A stretch of DNA of 64,000 bases from Atopobiaceae bacterium UBA1367. GTDB taxonomy: Bacteria; Actinomycetota; Coriobacteriia; Coriobacteriales; Atopobiaceae. A program made the translations under genes and the position numbers. Below are positions 26,430-35,996 of the stretch, piece after piece. Each line of letters starts with the position of its first letter. Position 1 is the stretch's first letter. The notes below the pieces were generated by a model. It did not search any database. It was not told the DNA's origin and was given only the letters and a program-made list of their open reading frames with translations. The stretch is from NCBI GenBank assembly GCA_002305995.1, contig DBRN01000009.1, positions 41,616 to 105,615 on the forward strand, read 5' to 3'.

Positions 26430-26900
26430 TCAGAGAATCTGTTCCATGGTGACCTTGAGGGGTCTCATGCCCATGGCCTCGTAGAATCGCTGCGCGCCCG
26501 GATTGCACGTCCACACGTTGAGCGTCACGTGGTAGAAGCCCTCCTTGCGGGCGAAGTCGATCACATGGTCGTACAAGGCCGTGCCCACGCGCTGACCGCG
26601 CGCGGCCTCGTCCACGCAGATGTCATCGATATAGAGGGAGCGAATGGGCATGCTGACGGTTGAGGCCGTGTGGTCCTCGTAGGCGCAGAAGGCGTAGCCC
26701 AGCACGGTGCCCTCGTCGTCCACCGCAACGAAGATGGGCCGTGTGTCGTCCTGCATGATGTCCGCGAGCTCCTCGTCGGTGTACTTGGTGCCTCCCGAGA
26801 CGAACAGGTCCGGGCGGCCATCGGCATGTACCTGTGCCACCTGCAGCAACAGTTTTGCGATGCTGGGGATGTCGCCCTGGCAGGCGTGCCTGATACGCAT
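26430..26900 (-). CDS. GNAT-family N-acetyltransferase
   Basis: 156-residue acetyltransferase. It has the N-terminal MRIRHACQGDIPSIAKLL helix of the family, the beta4 acceptor strand SLYIDDICVDEAARGQRVGTALYDHVIDFA carrying the acetyl-CoA loop (RGQRVG), and the C-terminal NPGAQRFYEAMGMRP motif. The acceptor substrate is unknown; small amines or protein N-termini are typical. The gene is monocistronic, and its promoter region runs into the second 42-bp repeat array. Confidence 0.9.
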   Translation of the reverse strand: MRIRHACQGDIPSIAKLLLQVAQVHADGRPDLFVSGGTKYTDEELADIMQDDTRPIFVAVDDEGTVLGYAFCAYEDHTASTVSMPIRSLYIDDICVDEAARGQRVGTALYDHVIDFARKEGFYHVTLNVWTCNPGAQRFYEAMGMRPLKVTMEQIL

Positions 26901-27574
26901 CCGGCCCTCCTTTGCGTGCGTTGTCCACCTGATGACTTCAGAGTGTAACCAAAAGCATGCCAGCACGACGCGGGAAGTGCCTCGGACAACGCACGAAACC
27001 TTGTCTGTGCGCAGCCGGCCCCTTCCAGAGTTCGTTCAGGGGCAAGTGAGACCTACTCCCTCACACCGGAAAGAAAAAGCCGGAGTTGTGACGAGCCGCT
27101 CGCCAGGGCGGAAAGGGAAACCGGAAGTTGTGACCAGCCGCTCGCCGGGGCGGAAAGGGAAACCGGAAGTTGTGCGGCTTTGGGAAAGAAAAAGCGGAAC
27201 CTGTGACCCACCAGTGAGGTCACAGGTCGAGAAAAAGCTTTCCACCATGGGCTCCAACCTCGCACAAGTCGGGCTTTTCCTTTCCGTCCTAAGCCAAGGC
27301 TTCGCACAACTCCAGCTTTTTCTTTCCGCCCCAAGCCAAGACCTCGCACAGGTCCAGGATTTCCTTTCCAGGCAGGGCAGCCCTCGCTCACAACTCGGGG
27401 ATTTCCTTTCCGGGCGAGATGGCCCTCTCTCACGCGTCGTGGATTTCCTTTCTGGCATGACTCTCACCGCCACAAGGTCGGACAGGGAGCATCACCTGAC
27501 CCGCCCTGGGGGGCGGACCTCAGACTATGGGTGAGAAAAGGTCCACGGCCTCGCACAGAATCCCTGCTATCCCA
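26901..27574. other. long intergenic region carrying repeat array 2
   Basis: 674 bp between the GNAT start and the feoAB stop, both minus strand. Only the repeat array (27068-27453) is recognisable. The flanks (26901-27055, 27470-27574) show no credible gene; a promoter for the GNAT gene must lie in the first part. Confidence 0.6.
27062..27460. repeat. 42-bp-period repeat array 2 (four direct, six inverted units)
   Basis: Units of the same type as array 1. Direct GGAAAG copies stand at 27068, 27110 and 27152 (42-bp steps), plus one at 27183 (31-bp step). Inverted CTTTCC copies stand at 27238, 27280, 27322, 27364, 27406 and 27448 (42-bp steps, the last CTTTCT). The two innermost units pair through CCTGTGACC / GGTCACAGG, so the array centre can form a stem. 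Spacers vary and unit ends vary (TTGTGACG, TTGTGCGG, CCTGTGAC). No gene is seen. Function unknown. Confidence 0.9.
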
Positions 27575-29950
27575 CTATCCCAGGCCAAGCATCATGCCCA
27601 CCAGACGCACCACGAAGGCGGCGAGCCACGCGACGGCACACTGAAAGAGCACGATGCCCGCCGCCCACCTCCCGCCTAGCTCGCGGCGGATCGCCGCTAT
27701 GGCTGCCACGCAGGGCGTGTACAGCAGGCAGAACACGAGCAGCCCATAGGCCGACACCGGCGAGAGGGCCGCAGCAAGCCTGGCGGTGGAGCCGAACAGC
27801 ACGACGCACGTCAAAACGACCGTCTCCTTGGCCATGAATCCCACGACAAGCGACGTGGCAATGCGCCAGTCGGCAAACCCGAGCGGCGCGAACAGGGGCG
27901 CCATCCACCCCGCGACCAGTGCGAGCAGCGACTCCGAGGGGTCGTCGACAAACCGGAGCGAGGGACCAAAGCTCCGCAGGAACCAGACCACGATGCTCGC
28001 CAGGAAGATGACCGTGAACGCGCGCGTGAGGAAGTCCCGCGACTTGTCCCATACCAGGCGGGCCACGCTCCTCGCGCTTGGAAGGCGGTAGTTGGGCAGC
28101 TCCATCACGAAGGGGACCGCCTCCCCCCTGAAGAAGGTCACGCGGCTCACGAGAGCCGTCGCTATGGCCAGCGCGATGCCGATCAGGTAGAGGGAGACCG
28201 TCACGAGCGCCGCATGACGAGGGAAGAAGACGGCCGCGAAGAAGCCGTAGATGGTGAGCTTGGTCGAGCAGCTCATGAATGAGGTCAGCAGGATCGTGAG
28301 CTTGCGGTCACGCTCGGAGGGCAGCGTGCGGGTCGCCATGACCGCCGGCACCGTGCAACCGAACCCGATGAGCATCGGGACGATGGAACGACCGGAGAGA
28401 CCCAGGCGGCGCAGGAGGCGATCGAGGACGAAGGCGACGCGTGCCATATAGCCCGTATCCTCAAGAAGTGACAGGAAGAGGAACATGGCGACGATGATGG
28501 GCAGGAACACGACGACCGTTCCCACGCCGCCGATGACGCCATCGACCACGAGCGAGGTGACCGCAGGGCCCGTGCCCAAGGCCTCGAGCGAGCGCCCGGC
28601 AAGGTCGGCAAGGCCATCGACACCGGCCTGTATGAGATCCTGCAGCGGCATGCCGATCACATGGAACGCGAGCCAGGACACGAGTGCCATGATGGCGACA
28701 AGGGAGGGTATGGCCGTCCAGCGACCCGTGAGCACCCTGTCGATCCTCTGGCTGCGCTCCCTCTCGCGACTCGCACGGGGCTTGGTCACACAGGAGCCGA
28801 CCACCTTCGCGATGAAGGCGAATCGCATGTCGGCGATGGCACCGGCCCTGTCAAGACCGCGCTCGGCCTCCATCTGGCTGACGATGTGCTCGATCGCCTC
28901 GACCTCGTTGGCCTCGAGGCACAGGGCCTCGACGATCCGGGCGTCCCCCTCGACGAGCTTGGTCGCCGCGAATCGGAGGGGAATGCCGGCACACGCGGCG
29001 TGGTCCTCGATGAGATGCATGACCGCATGCAGGCAACGGTGGACCGAACCGCCGTGATCCGTGGCATCACAGAAGTCAAGCCTGCCGGGACGCTCCTGAT
29101 ACGTGGCCACGTGCAGGGCATGGCCCACGAGCTCGTCGACGCCCTCGTTGCGCACGGCCGAGATGGGCACCACGGGAATCCCCAACATGCCCTCCATGTC
29201 GTTCACGTTGATGAAGCCGCCGTTGCCCTGGACCTCGTCCATCATGTTGAGCGCGAGCACCATGGGCGTGTCGAGCTCCATGAGCTGCATGGTGAGATAG
29301 AGGCTGCGCTCGATGTTGGTGGCGTCCACGATGTTGATGATGCCGCAGGGCCGCTCGCCGAGGATGTACTGGCGGCTCACCAGCTCCTCAGGGCTATACG
29401 GCGAGAGCGAGTAGATGCCCGGGAGATCGACCACGCTCGTGTTCGCATGGCCGCGGATGGGACCGTCCTTGCGGTCGACCGTCACGCCCGGGAAGTTGCC
29501 CACATGCTGGTTCGAGCCGGTGAGCTGGTTGAACAACGTGGTCTTCCCGCTGTTCTGGTTGCCCGCGAGGGCGAAGGTGAGCGTCGTGCCGTCCGGCAGC
29601 GGGCGCTCGGTCGCCTTGACGTGAAAGCGACCCCCCTCCCCCAGGCCGGGGTGCTCGGCCTCCGGCTCCTCCCGATGCGCCAGGGACGACGGCTCGCCCC
29701 CCTCCTCCCGCACGGGCTCGACCAGGATCCTGCTCGCCTCGTCCATCCGCAGGGTGAGCTCGTAGCCATGGACGAGGAACTCCAGGGGGTCGCCGAGGGG
29801 CGCATACTTCACCAGCGTCATGCGGGTGCCGGGAATCACGCCCATGTCGAGGAAGTGCTGACGGAGGGCGCCGGATCCTCCCACAGCCGTCACGATGACG
29901 CTGTCGCCTATGTCAACTCCGGACAGCGTCCCGGGAACCCTCTCGGCCAT
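27575..29950 (-). CDS. feoB: ferrous iron transporter FeoAB fusion
   Basis: 791-residue fusion. An N-terminal FeoA SH3-like domain (about 8-80) is linked by an acidic, Pro/Glu-rich stretch to FeoB. The FeoB G-domain has G1 GNQNSGKTT (about 130), G3 DLPG and G4 NMMD, then the helical guanine-dissociation domain, then a polytopic membrane part with two Gate motifs (IGFGCTVPAVMATRTL and the C-terminal CLLYTPCVA). It imports Fe2+ under anoxic conditions. No separate feoA or feoC is seen nearby. It is divergent from the spermidine-synthase-like gene, and array 2 lies beyond its stop. Confidence 0.95.
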   Translation of the reverse strand: MAERVPGTLSGVDIGDSVIVTAVGGSGALRQHFLDMGVIPGTRMTLVKYAPLGDPLEFLVHGYELTLRMDEASRILVEPVREEGGEPSSLAHREEPEAEHPGLGEGGRFHVKATERPLPDGTTLTFALAGNQNSGKTTLFNQLTGSNQHVGNFPGVTVDRKDGPIRGHANTSVVDLPGIYSLSPYSPEELVSRQYILGERPCGIINIVDATNIERSLYLTMQLMELDTPMVLALNMMDEVQGNGGFINVNDMEGMLGIPVVPISAVRNEGVDELVGHALHVATYQERPGRLDFCDATDHGGSVHRCLHAVMHLIEDHAACAGIPLRFAATKLVEGDARIVEALCLEANEVEAIEHIVSQMEAERGLDRAGAIADMRFAFIAKVVGSCVTKPRASRERERSQRIDRVLTGRWTAIPSLVAIMALVSWLAFHVIGMPLQDLIQAGVDGLADLAGRSLEALGTGPAVTSLVVDGVIGGVGTVVVFLPIIVAMFLFLSLLEDTGYMARVAFVLDRLLRRLGLSGRSIVPMLIGFGCTVPAVMATRTLPSERDRKLTILLTSFMSCSTKLTIYGFFAAVFFPRHAALVTVSLYLIGIALAIATALVSRVTFFRGEAVPFVMELPNYRLPSARSVARLVWDKSRDFLTRAFTVIFLASIVVWFLRSFGPSLRFVDDPSESLLALVAGWMAPLFAPLGFADWRIATSLVVGFMAKETVVLTCVVLFGSTARLAAALSPVSAYGLLVFCLLYTPCVAAIAAIRRELGGRWAAGIVLFQCAVAWLAAFVVRLVGMMLGLG

Positions 29951-30109
29951 TCCTCATCCCCCCAGACTCGATGGCGTGGAGACACCATTCTACGCTGCCG
30001 GCGAGCAGCCGTGCGCCCGCAGCGGGGCGCAGGATGAGGTGCGCACGCAGCGGGCGCCACCCGAGCGCTAGACTTGGGGGGGAAAGGACGCGACCATGAG
30101 GGAGTCCCC

Positions 30110-30940
30110 GTGCCATCTGCCTCCATAGCCACCATCCTCGTCGATGCCGTCGCGACGGCATGCGCGCGCCTGCGCGGCCTGACGTACCTCGGGCGCACGA
30201 TGGCGGGATGGACCACGGTGCACGATGCCCACATGGGTGGGGAGAGGATACGCGTGCTCGACGTGGCCGGAACCTACCAGTCGGCCACCTATCTCGACAG
30301 CCGATGGTGCGATCCGGTCTTTCCCTACCACAGGCTTTTCGACCACCTGTTCGAGGCGTGGCCTGACGGAGGCGGCCCTACCTCGGTGGCCGTGCTTGGG
30401 GGCGGGGGATATGCGATCCCGCGGCACCTGGTCGCCCACCATCCCGAGGTGCGCCGCGTCGACGTCGTGGAACTCGATCCGGCCATAGAGCGCATCGCCC
30501 GGAGACACTTCTTCCTCGACAGGCTCGAGCGGACGTACGGCGCCGAGGAGGCTGGGCGCCTGCGCCTGCACACATGCGACGCGCACGCCTGGCTGCTGGA
30601 GTCGGAGGACACGTTCGACGCCATCATCAACGACTGCTTCTTTGGACGTGTGCCGGAGCGCTCGCTCATGAGCGCCGAGGCCGCCGCATGCGCCCAGGCG
30701 CACCTCGGAGCAGGCGGCGTCTATCTCACCAACGTGGTGGCCGCCTTGTCTGGCCCCGAGTCGCACGCGCTGCGCCTGCAGATGGCAGCCCTTGCCACCT
30801 GCTTCTCGCACCTGTGGATATATCCCTGCGGGACCGACGACCCGCAGGTTCCCGACAACAACGTGGTCATCGCGACGGACTGCCCCCATGTCTTCGAGGG
30901 GGCGTGGGAATGGGATGCGGGCAAGGGGGAGCTCGCGTGA
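30110..30940 (+). CDS. spermidine-synthase-like class I methyltransferase-fold protein
   Basis: About 276 residues. GTG at 30110 is chosen because GGGAG lies five bases upstream. The Rossmann core is visible: nucleotide loop VAVLGGGGYAIPRHL, acidic strand end DVVELDPAIER, and FDAIINDCFFG where polyamine synthases carry the DAY/DxF catalytic Asp. The family includes spermidine synthases and many relatives without known substrate. There is no neighbouring speD or arginine decarboxylase, so a polyamine role is only possible. It is divergent from feoAB. Confidence 0.75.
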   Translation: MPSASIATILVDAVATACARLRGLTYLGRTMAGWTTVHDAHMGGERIRVLDVAGTYQSATYLDSRWCDPVFPYHRLFDHLFEAWPDGGGPTSVAVLGGGGYAIPRHLVAHHPEVRRVDVVELDPAIERIARRHFFLDRLERTYGAEEAGRLRLHTCDAHAWLLESEDTFDAIINDCFFGRVPERSLMSAEAAACAQAHLGAGGVYLTNVVAALSGPESHALRLQMAALATCFSHLWIYPCGTDDPQVPDNNVVIATDCPHVFEGAWEWDAGKGELA

Positions 30941-30981
30941 GGCGGGAGGGCAGGGCTGTGCCCACACACCCGGGCGCGTCT

Positions 30982-31065
30982 CACGTGCGGGCACGGGCCT
31001 GTCGGTGCCGCGATATGCTCAAGTGGGCGTCTGAGCGCCCCCCACGTGCGTGTACGGGCCTGTCG
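30982..31065. repeat. pair of 23-bp direct repeats beginning CACGTGCG
   Basis: CACGTGCG...ACGGGCCTGTCG occurs at 30982-31004 and 31043-31065 with two mismatches and a 61-bp period, in the convergent region between the spermidine-synthase-like gene and glpK. Possibly decayed terminator or repeat copies. Confidence 0.5.
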
Positions 31066-31134
31066 CTCTCGTGGTGCTCGCGCAGGGACTGAGGCGCCGC
31101 CTGCGCGAGACACGAAGCGGGCATCCCTCACGCG

Positions 31135-32640
31135 CTACAGCGTGCGACGCACGGCCTCCCTCCAGCCCGCCAGGTATCCCTCGACCTTCGCGAGATCCAT
31201 CCTGCGGACGAAGACGTCATCGGTCGTGCGCAGGCGGCGGAGCTCGTCGATACCGCTCCAGAAGCCCACGGCCAGGCCGGCGAGGTACGCGGCGCCCAAG
31301 CTCGTGGTCTCGATGTTCTGCGGCCTGCGCAGCTCGCAGCCCAGGAGGTCGGCCTGGAACTGCATCAGGAAGTCGTTCTTGCTGGCGCCGCCGTCGACGT
31401 TGAGCATGGTCATGGGGGCGCCGGCGTCGGCCTCCATCGCCCGCACGAGGTCTGCCGACTGGTATGCCAGCGACTCCAGCGCCGCACGCACCACATGGGC
31501 CCGGCTCGCACCACGCGTCAGGCCCAGGATGGCGCCGCGCGCGTCGGGGGACCAGTAGGGCGCGCCCAGGCCCGTGAAGGCCGGCACGACGTAGACGCCA
31601 CCGTTGTCCTCCACGCTCCGTGCCAGATACTCGGTCTCGCCCGCAGTGCGGATGAGACCGAGCTCGTCGCGCAGCCACTGGATCACGGCGCCGGCCACGA
31701 ACACGCTGCCCTCGAGGGCGTACTCGGTGCGATCGACGTCGGGGGCAGACGCGGCCACGGTCGTGACCAGCCCGTTATGGGACACACAGGCCTCGGGGCC
31801 GGTATGCAGCAGCAGGAAGCAGCCTGTGCCGTAGGTGTTCTTCGCCTGGCCCGCCTCGAAGCAGCACTGGCCGAAGAGGGCGGACTGCTGGTCTCCCGCG
31901 ACGCCCGCGATGGGAATGCCGGCAGGGATGCCAGGATAGCTCGTCTCGCCAAAGCTGCCGGACGAGCGCCGCACCTCGGGCATCATCGACGCGGGAATGC
32001 CAAAGAGGTCGAGCAGCCACTGGTCCCAGCAGCCCTCGTGGATGTTGTAGAGCATCGTGCGGCTGGCGTTGGTGACGTCGGTCGCGTGCACCAGGCCGCC
32101 GGTGAGCACCCACACAAGCCAAGTGTCCACCGTGCCGAACAGGAGCTCCCCGCGCTCCGCGCGCTCGCGGGCGCCCGGCACGTTCTCGAGGATCCAGGCG
32201 ATCTTGCTTGCCGAGAAGTAGGCATCGGGGAGCAGGCCCGTCCGCGCCCTGACCTCGGCCGCGACCTCAGGGTCTCCGCAGCGCTCCTCCACGAGTGCCG
32301 CCGTGCGGCGGCACTGCCACACGATGGCGTTCATGACAGGCTCGCCGGTTGACGGATCCCAGACGATGGTCGTCTCGCGCTGGTTGTCGATGCCGATGCA
32401 GGCGATGTCCTCCCTGCCGAGACCACGCTTCTGCAAGAGCTCGGTCAGGCTTCCCAGCTGCGAGAACAGGATCTCCTGTGGATTGTGCTCGACCCAGCCG
32501 GGCGTGGGATAGATCTGGGTGAACGCGCGCTGGACCACGTCGACCATCGTGCCGGAACGGTCGACCAGCACCGCGCGCGACGACGTGGTTCCCTGGTCGA
32601 GCGCTATGACATAGCGTGCCTCGCGCGTGCCGGCGCTCAT
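31135..32640 (-). CDS. glpK: glycerol kinase
   Basis: 501-residue FGGY-family kinase that converts glycerol and ATP to glycerol-3-phosphate. Conserved blocks include the N-terminal phosphate loop LDQGTTSSRAVL, the IGIDNQRET segment, the GCFLLLHTG block and the C-terminal FGGY signature region (GGASKNDFLMQFQADLLG). Full length. Its ATG overlaps the stop of the upstream lipase gene by four bases, so the two are translationally coupled. Together they make a small acylglycerol-to-glycerol-3-phosphate module. No glpF or glpO is seen in the window. Confidence 0.95.
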   Translation of the reverse strand: MSAGTREARYVIALDQGTTSSRAVLVDRSGTMVDVVQRAFTQIYPTPGWVEHNPQEILFSQLGSLTELLQKRGLGREDIACIGIDNQRETTIVWDPSTGEPVMNAIVWQCRRTAALVEERCGDPEVAAEVRARTGLLPDAYFSASKIAWILENVPGARERAERGELLFGTVDTWLVWVLTGGLVHATDVTNASRTMLYNIHEGCWDQWLLDLFGIPASMMPEVRRSSGSFGETSYPGIPAGIPIAGVAGDQQSALFGQCCFEAGQAKNTYGTGCFLLLHTGPEACVSHNGLVTTVAASAPDVDRTEYALEGSVFVAGAVIQWLRDELGLIRTAGETEYLARSVEDNGGVYVVPAFTGLGAPYWSPDARGAILGLTRGASRAHVVRAALESLAYQSADLVRAMEADAGAPMTMLNVDGGASKNDFLMQFQADLLGCELRRPQNIETTSLGAAYLAGLAVGFWSGIDELRRLRTTDDVFVRRMDLAKVEGYLAGWREAVRRTL

Positions 32641-33599
32641 GTGAGATACCCCTCCATCCAGGCGGCCACGTCGTCGAAGACCACCCGACGACCGCGCTCG
32701 TTGAGGATCTCGTGGCGCATGCCGGCATAGAGGCGGCAGCGGACGTCGTCGACGCCCGCCGCATGCGCGAGGTCGGCAGCCTGGCTCACGCCCTCGCCGC
32801 ACGAGCCCACCGGATCCTCGGTGCCGGCGATGTAGAGCAGCGGCAGGTCCTTGGGATAGGCGGCCACGCAGGCACGACCGCACACCTCGTGCATCAGGTC
32901 GGTCAGCGTCACGTAGCCGCCGGCCGAGAACATGAAGCCGCATTGCTCGTCCGCGATGTAGCGCTCGACGTTCTCCCTGTTGAACGAGAGCCAGTCGTAG
33001 TCGGTCTCGGCGCCCTCGACGTCCCGACCATAGGAGCCCACGACCATATTGTGCAGCAGCTTGCTGCGATAGTCGCCCCCGCGCGTGCGCGCGACGAGAC
33101 GGGCGAGGCGGTTGGCCATCGTGGAGACGCGCGGCGGCATGAATCCGGTGCCGCAGATGATGGCGCCGCGAAGACCATACGCATGCCGCGCAAGGTACGC
33201 GCGCACCACGAGGCTGCCCATCGAGTGGCCGAACATGAACAGCGGGGGAAGTGTGCCGTAGGCACCTGAGATGCGCGCAAGCGCCTCGGTGCGCACGCGA
33301 TGCACGTCGTTCACCAGAATGTCCTTGCCCCCGTCGACGGGCAGGCTGCCCCATTCGTCCTTCGACGTCACGCTCTCGCCGTGGCCGATGTGGTCGTGCC
33401 CAAACACCACGAGGCCCGTGCCGTTGAGACAGCGCGCGAACTCGTCATAGCGCGCGACGTACTCCGCCATGCCATGCACCAGCTGCACGGCGGCGCGCGG
33501 AGCCACTCCCTCTTCGGGCCACCAGATATATCCGTGCAGGCGCGACGCCCTGTCAGTCGAGTCGCACCAGAATTTCTCCCTGCGAACGTCTTCTTCCAT
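32637..33599 (-). CDS. alpha/beta hydrolase, monoacylglycerol lipase-like
   Basis: 320-residue serine hydrolase of the lysophospholipase/monoglyceride lipase family. The oxyanion region HGMAEYVARYDEFA, the DHIGHGES segment and nucleophile elbow GHSMGS (Ser about 127) are present; the acid is probably in the GTEDPVG turn and the His in GMRHEILNE. AAGGGGG precedes ATG 33599. Coupling to glpK suggests it releases glycerol from mono- or lysophospholipid-type substrates for phosphorylation; this is inferred from context. Confidence 0.88.
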   Translation of the reverse strand: MEEDVRREKFWCDSTDRASRLHGYIWWPEEGVAPRAAVQLVHGMAEYVARYDEFARCLNGTGLVVFGHDHIGHGESVTSKDEWGSLPVDGGKDILVNDVHRVRTEALARISGAYGTLPPLFMFGHSMGSLVVRAYLARHAYGLRGAIICGTGFMPPRVSTMANRLARLVARTRGGDYRSKLLHNMVVGSYGRDVEGAETDYDWLSFNRENVERYIADEQCGFMFSAGGYVTLTDLMHEVCGRACVAAYPKDLPLLYIAGTEDPVGSCGEGVSQAADLAHAAGVDDVRCRLYAGMRHEILNERGRRVVFDDVAAWMEGYLT

Positions 33600-33873
33600 G
33601 CGAGTCCCCCTTGTCACGACAACAGTCGACACCCACGGTACGTGAGGGACCCACCCACACCGCTGGTCATTCGACAATCGGGGAGCACTCTTCGGTATAG
33701 CTGGCGAACGGTGGCGCACGGCACATGAGCGGTCTGCCCTGAGGCGAACCTGTTTTCATGTGCACCACCATCGCACGCCGACAGCGGGATGGCCCCGCAC
33801 CGTGCCCGAGGCGGGCGGGCGCCTCCCACGCGGGGCCACACCTGCCGGGATCAGCCCGCCGGGACCTTCCGCG

Positions 33874-35205
33874 CTATGTCATCTCGTCGGGATCCACAGG
33901 CATGTCCGGGTCGCCCAGGACGTGGTCGGGTGCATCGGGCTGCTCGTCGCGGGCTGCCGCTGCCTCGGCGAAGGCGGCCTTCATGGTCTGGTTGCCCCAC
34001 GTCAGACGCTTGACGCTCAGCTTCTCTCCGCGCCTGCTCGCCGTGCCGAAGTGCTTGGCCGCCGTGCCCAGCTGGCCCTTGAGGTGCTTAAGCTTGGCGA
34101 TGATGGCGTCGATGTCCTTCTCCGCCTGCTCGTAGTTTTTGGCTGCGAGGGCATAGTCATTGGCGATGCCCTCCACGATGCCCGTGACCCTTTCCTCGAA
34201 CCTCGTGACGTCGAGCTCCTCGCGCCGCGCGCGCTCGAGCTGCAGGCGATACGGTTGCACCGCCAGCGCGGTGGCCTTGAGCAGGCCGATGATCGTGGTG
34301 AAGCACTGGGGGCGCACCACGAACATCTTGGGATAGTGCCATGAGACGTCGGCGATGCCGGCGTTGTAGAATTCGTTGTCGGGCTCGAGCGTCGACACGA
34401 GCACCGCATACTCGCAGCCCTTCTTGGTGCGGTCGGCGTCAAGCTTCCTGAGATGGTCCTCGTTGCGCTTGCGGCTCGACGAGCTGGAGCCCTCCTCCTC
34501 GTTCTTCATCTCGAACATGATGGAGAGCAGCTCGTTGCCCTCGTCGTCATAGTCGCGGAAGATGAAGTCGCCCTTGGTGCCCTGCACCGCCTCGTTGTCC
34601 TTCTCGAAGGTGGCCCTGGGGTACGCCTGCATGCGAATGCGATTGAACTCGCTCTCGCAATGACGCTCGAGCGACTCGCCGACGAGTTTGGTCGAGAGGC
34701 GCATGCGGTAGTCGCGCAGGCGCTCTACCTCGGCCTTGTACTGCTCTATCTGCGCGTCCTTGGCCCTAAGCCGCTCCTCCTCGCGCTGGAGGAGCTCCCC
34801 CTCGCGACGGGCCATCTCCTCGCGCAGCGCGGAGCGCGCCTGCTCGCCGTTGGCCCTCTCGACGCGCAGCTGCGACTCGAGCTCGCTGCGGTCGCGCTCC
34901 AGGGTCGTCGTCGCCTTGAGCAGCTCGGCCTGGCCCTGTGCGCGCAGGGTCTCCTCCTGGGACGCCAACTGCGCCCTGAGGCGTGCGAGCTCCTCGCCGA
35001 GGTGTGCCTCGCGCTCCCGGGCGCGAACCTCGGCCTCGGCCTCCTGCTGCCGTGCCTGCGCCTGACGAAGGCGGTCTGCCTCGGCCAGGCGGTCCTGCAG
35101 GTCGTGCTCGAAGAGCTCGTCTCGCAGCTGGCGCGTGAGATCCTCCGCCTGCGTGAGGTTGACCTCGATGACTTCCCCGCACCTGGGACAGGTGATCTTC
35201 GCCAT
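33874..35205 (-). CDS. DUF2130-domain protein (zinc ribbon, coiled coil, nuclease-like domain)
   Basis: 443 residues. The N-terminal zinc knuckle MAKITCPRCGEVI (Cys6, Cys9) is followed by a long Glu/Arg/Gln-rich coiled coil (about 20-165) and then DUF2130. The domain contains GDFIFRDYDDEGNELLSIMFEMKNE, which has the acidic/Lys pattern of a PD-(D/E)XK-type nuclease core (Asp... E-x-K), and EYAVLVSTLEPDNEFYNAGI. An Asp/Pro-rich tail follows. DUF2130 proteins are widespread and uncharacterised; a nuclease role is inferred from the motif pattern. Monocistronic; AGGAGG-like site before ATG 35205. Confidence 0.82.
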   Translation of the reverse strand: MAKITCPRCGEVIEVNLTQAEDLTRQLRDELFEHDLQDRLAEADRLRQAQARQQEAEAEVRAREREAHLGEELARLRAQLASQEETLRAQGQAELLKATTTLERDRSELESQLRVERANGEQARSALREEMARREGELLQREEERLRAKDAQIEQYKAEVERLRDYRMRLSTKLVGESLERHCESEFNRIRMQAYPRATFEKDNEAVQGTKGDFIFRDYDDEGNELLSIMFEMKNEEEGSSSSSRKRNEDHLRKLDADRTKKGCEYAVLVSTLEPDNEFYNAGIADVSWHYPKMFVVRPQCFTTIIGLLKATALAVQPYRLQLERARREELDVTRFEERVTGIVEGIANDYALAAKNYEQAEKDIDAIIAKLKHLKGQLGTAAKHFGTASRRGEKLSVKRLTWGNQTMKAAFAEAAAARDEQPDAPDHVLGDPDMPVDPDEMT

Positions 35206-35293
35206 GGAACCTCCTTGCACGAGCCTATCAGCACCTGAGAAGGGCACTCCCCTGCCAGGACACGAGTGCGCGGCCTGTCGGAGCACCCAGCTG

Positions 35294-35929
35294 CTAGCGC
35301 GACCGGACCCGCTGCGGGGATCCTGACGCCTGCAGCGTCACCGTCTCGCCAGGCCTGATGAGCAGGGCATGTGGCGCGAGACGGGCAAATCGCCGCGCCT
35401 CCGTCTCGCCGTAGGGTCGACCAGGCTTGAGGTGGATGGGCACGTTGTGCGCCGCCCCCACGATGCGTGCGCACGCGGCGGCACCCGCAGCATCCATATT
35501 ATAGACGCCATCACCCGGCAGGAAGGCGTAGTCGATCCCACGGGAGGAAAGCTCGGCCATCTGCGGCGTCATCGAGGTGTCGCCCGCGCAGTACGCCAGC
35601 ACGCCGTCCATCCCCAGCAGGTAGCCCACGCACCTGTCCATGGGATGCTTGTCGTTGCACGCCTGCACCGCCTCGACGGTCACGTCACCGAAGGTGCGCG
35701 CAACCCACACGTCGGGCGACGGGTGGGCATCCGTATTCTGCCAGACGACACAGCCGGGGGCACGGGAAGGAAGGTCGATGGCGTTGTGGTCGTGGTGCTG
35801 GTGCGTGACCAGGACGAGATCGGCCGGCTCGTCATAGCCCTCGCCCAGGAAGGGGTCGAGGTACACGACCGTTCCCGCATCCGTGGTGAAGCGGAGGCTG
35901 CCATGGCCCTGGTACAGAACGCGTGCCAT
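35294..35929 (-). CDS. metallo-beta-lactamase-fold metal-dependent hydrolase
   Basis: 211 residues of the UlaG/YycJ-like branch. Metal motif THQHHDH at 42-48 (His43, His45, Asp47, His48), further ligands in CAGDTSMTP and the C-terminal IHLKPGRP His. Substrates of this branch range from lactones to nucleotides; none can be assigned. The start at 35929 begins directly with the family N-terminus (VLYQGHGSLRF). The gene follows the sulfhydrylase gene on the same strand after 67 bp, so they may be co-transcribed. Confidence 0.85.
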   Translation of the reverse strand: MARVLYQGHGSLRFTTDAGTVVYLDPFLGEGYDEPADLVLVTHQHHDHNAIDLPSRAPGCVVWQNTDAHPSPDVWVARTFGDVTVEAVQACNDKHPMDRCVGYLLGMDGVLAYCAGDTSMTPQMAELSSRGIDYAFLPGDGVYNMDAAGAAACARIVGAAHNVPIHLKPGRPYGETEARRFARLAPHALLIRPGETVTLQASGSPQRVRSR

Positions 35930-35996
35930 ACGTGCTCCCCTCTCGAAGGGATCCTCCCCTGCCCTTGGTGGCCGATCGTGCGCGGCGCCTCTCGAC

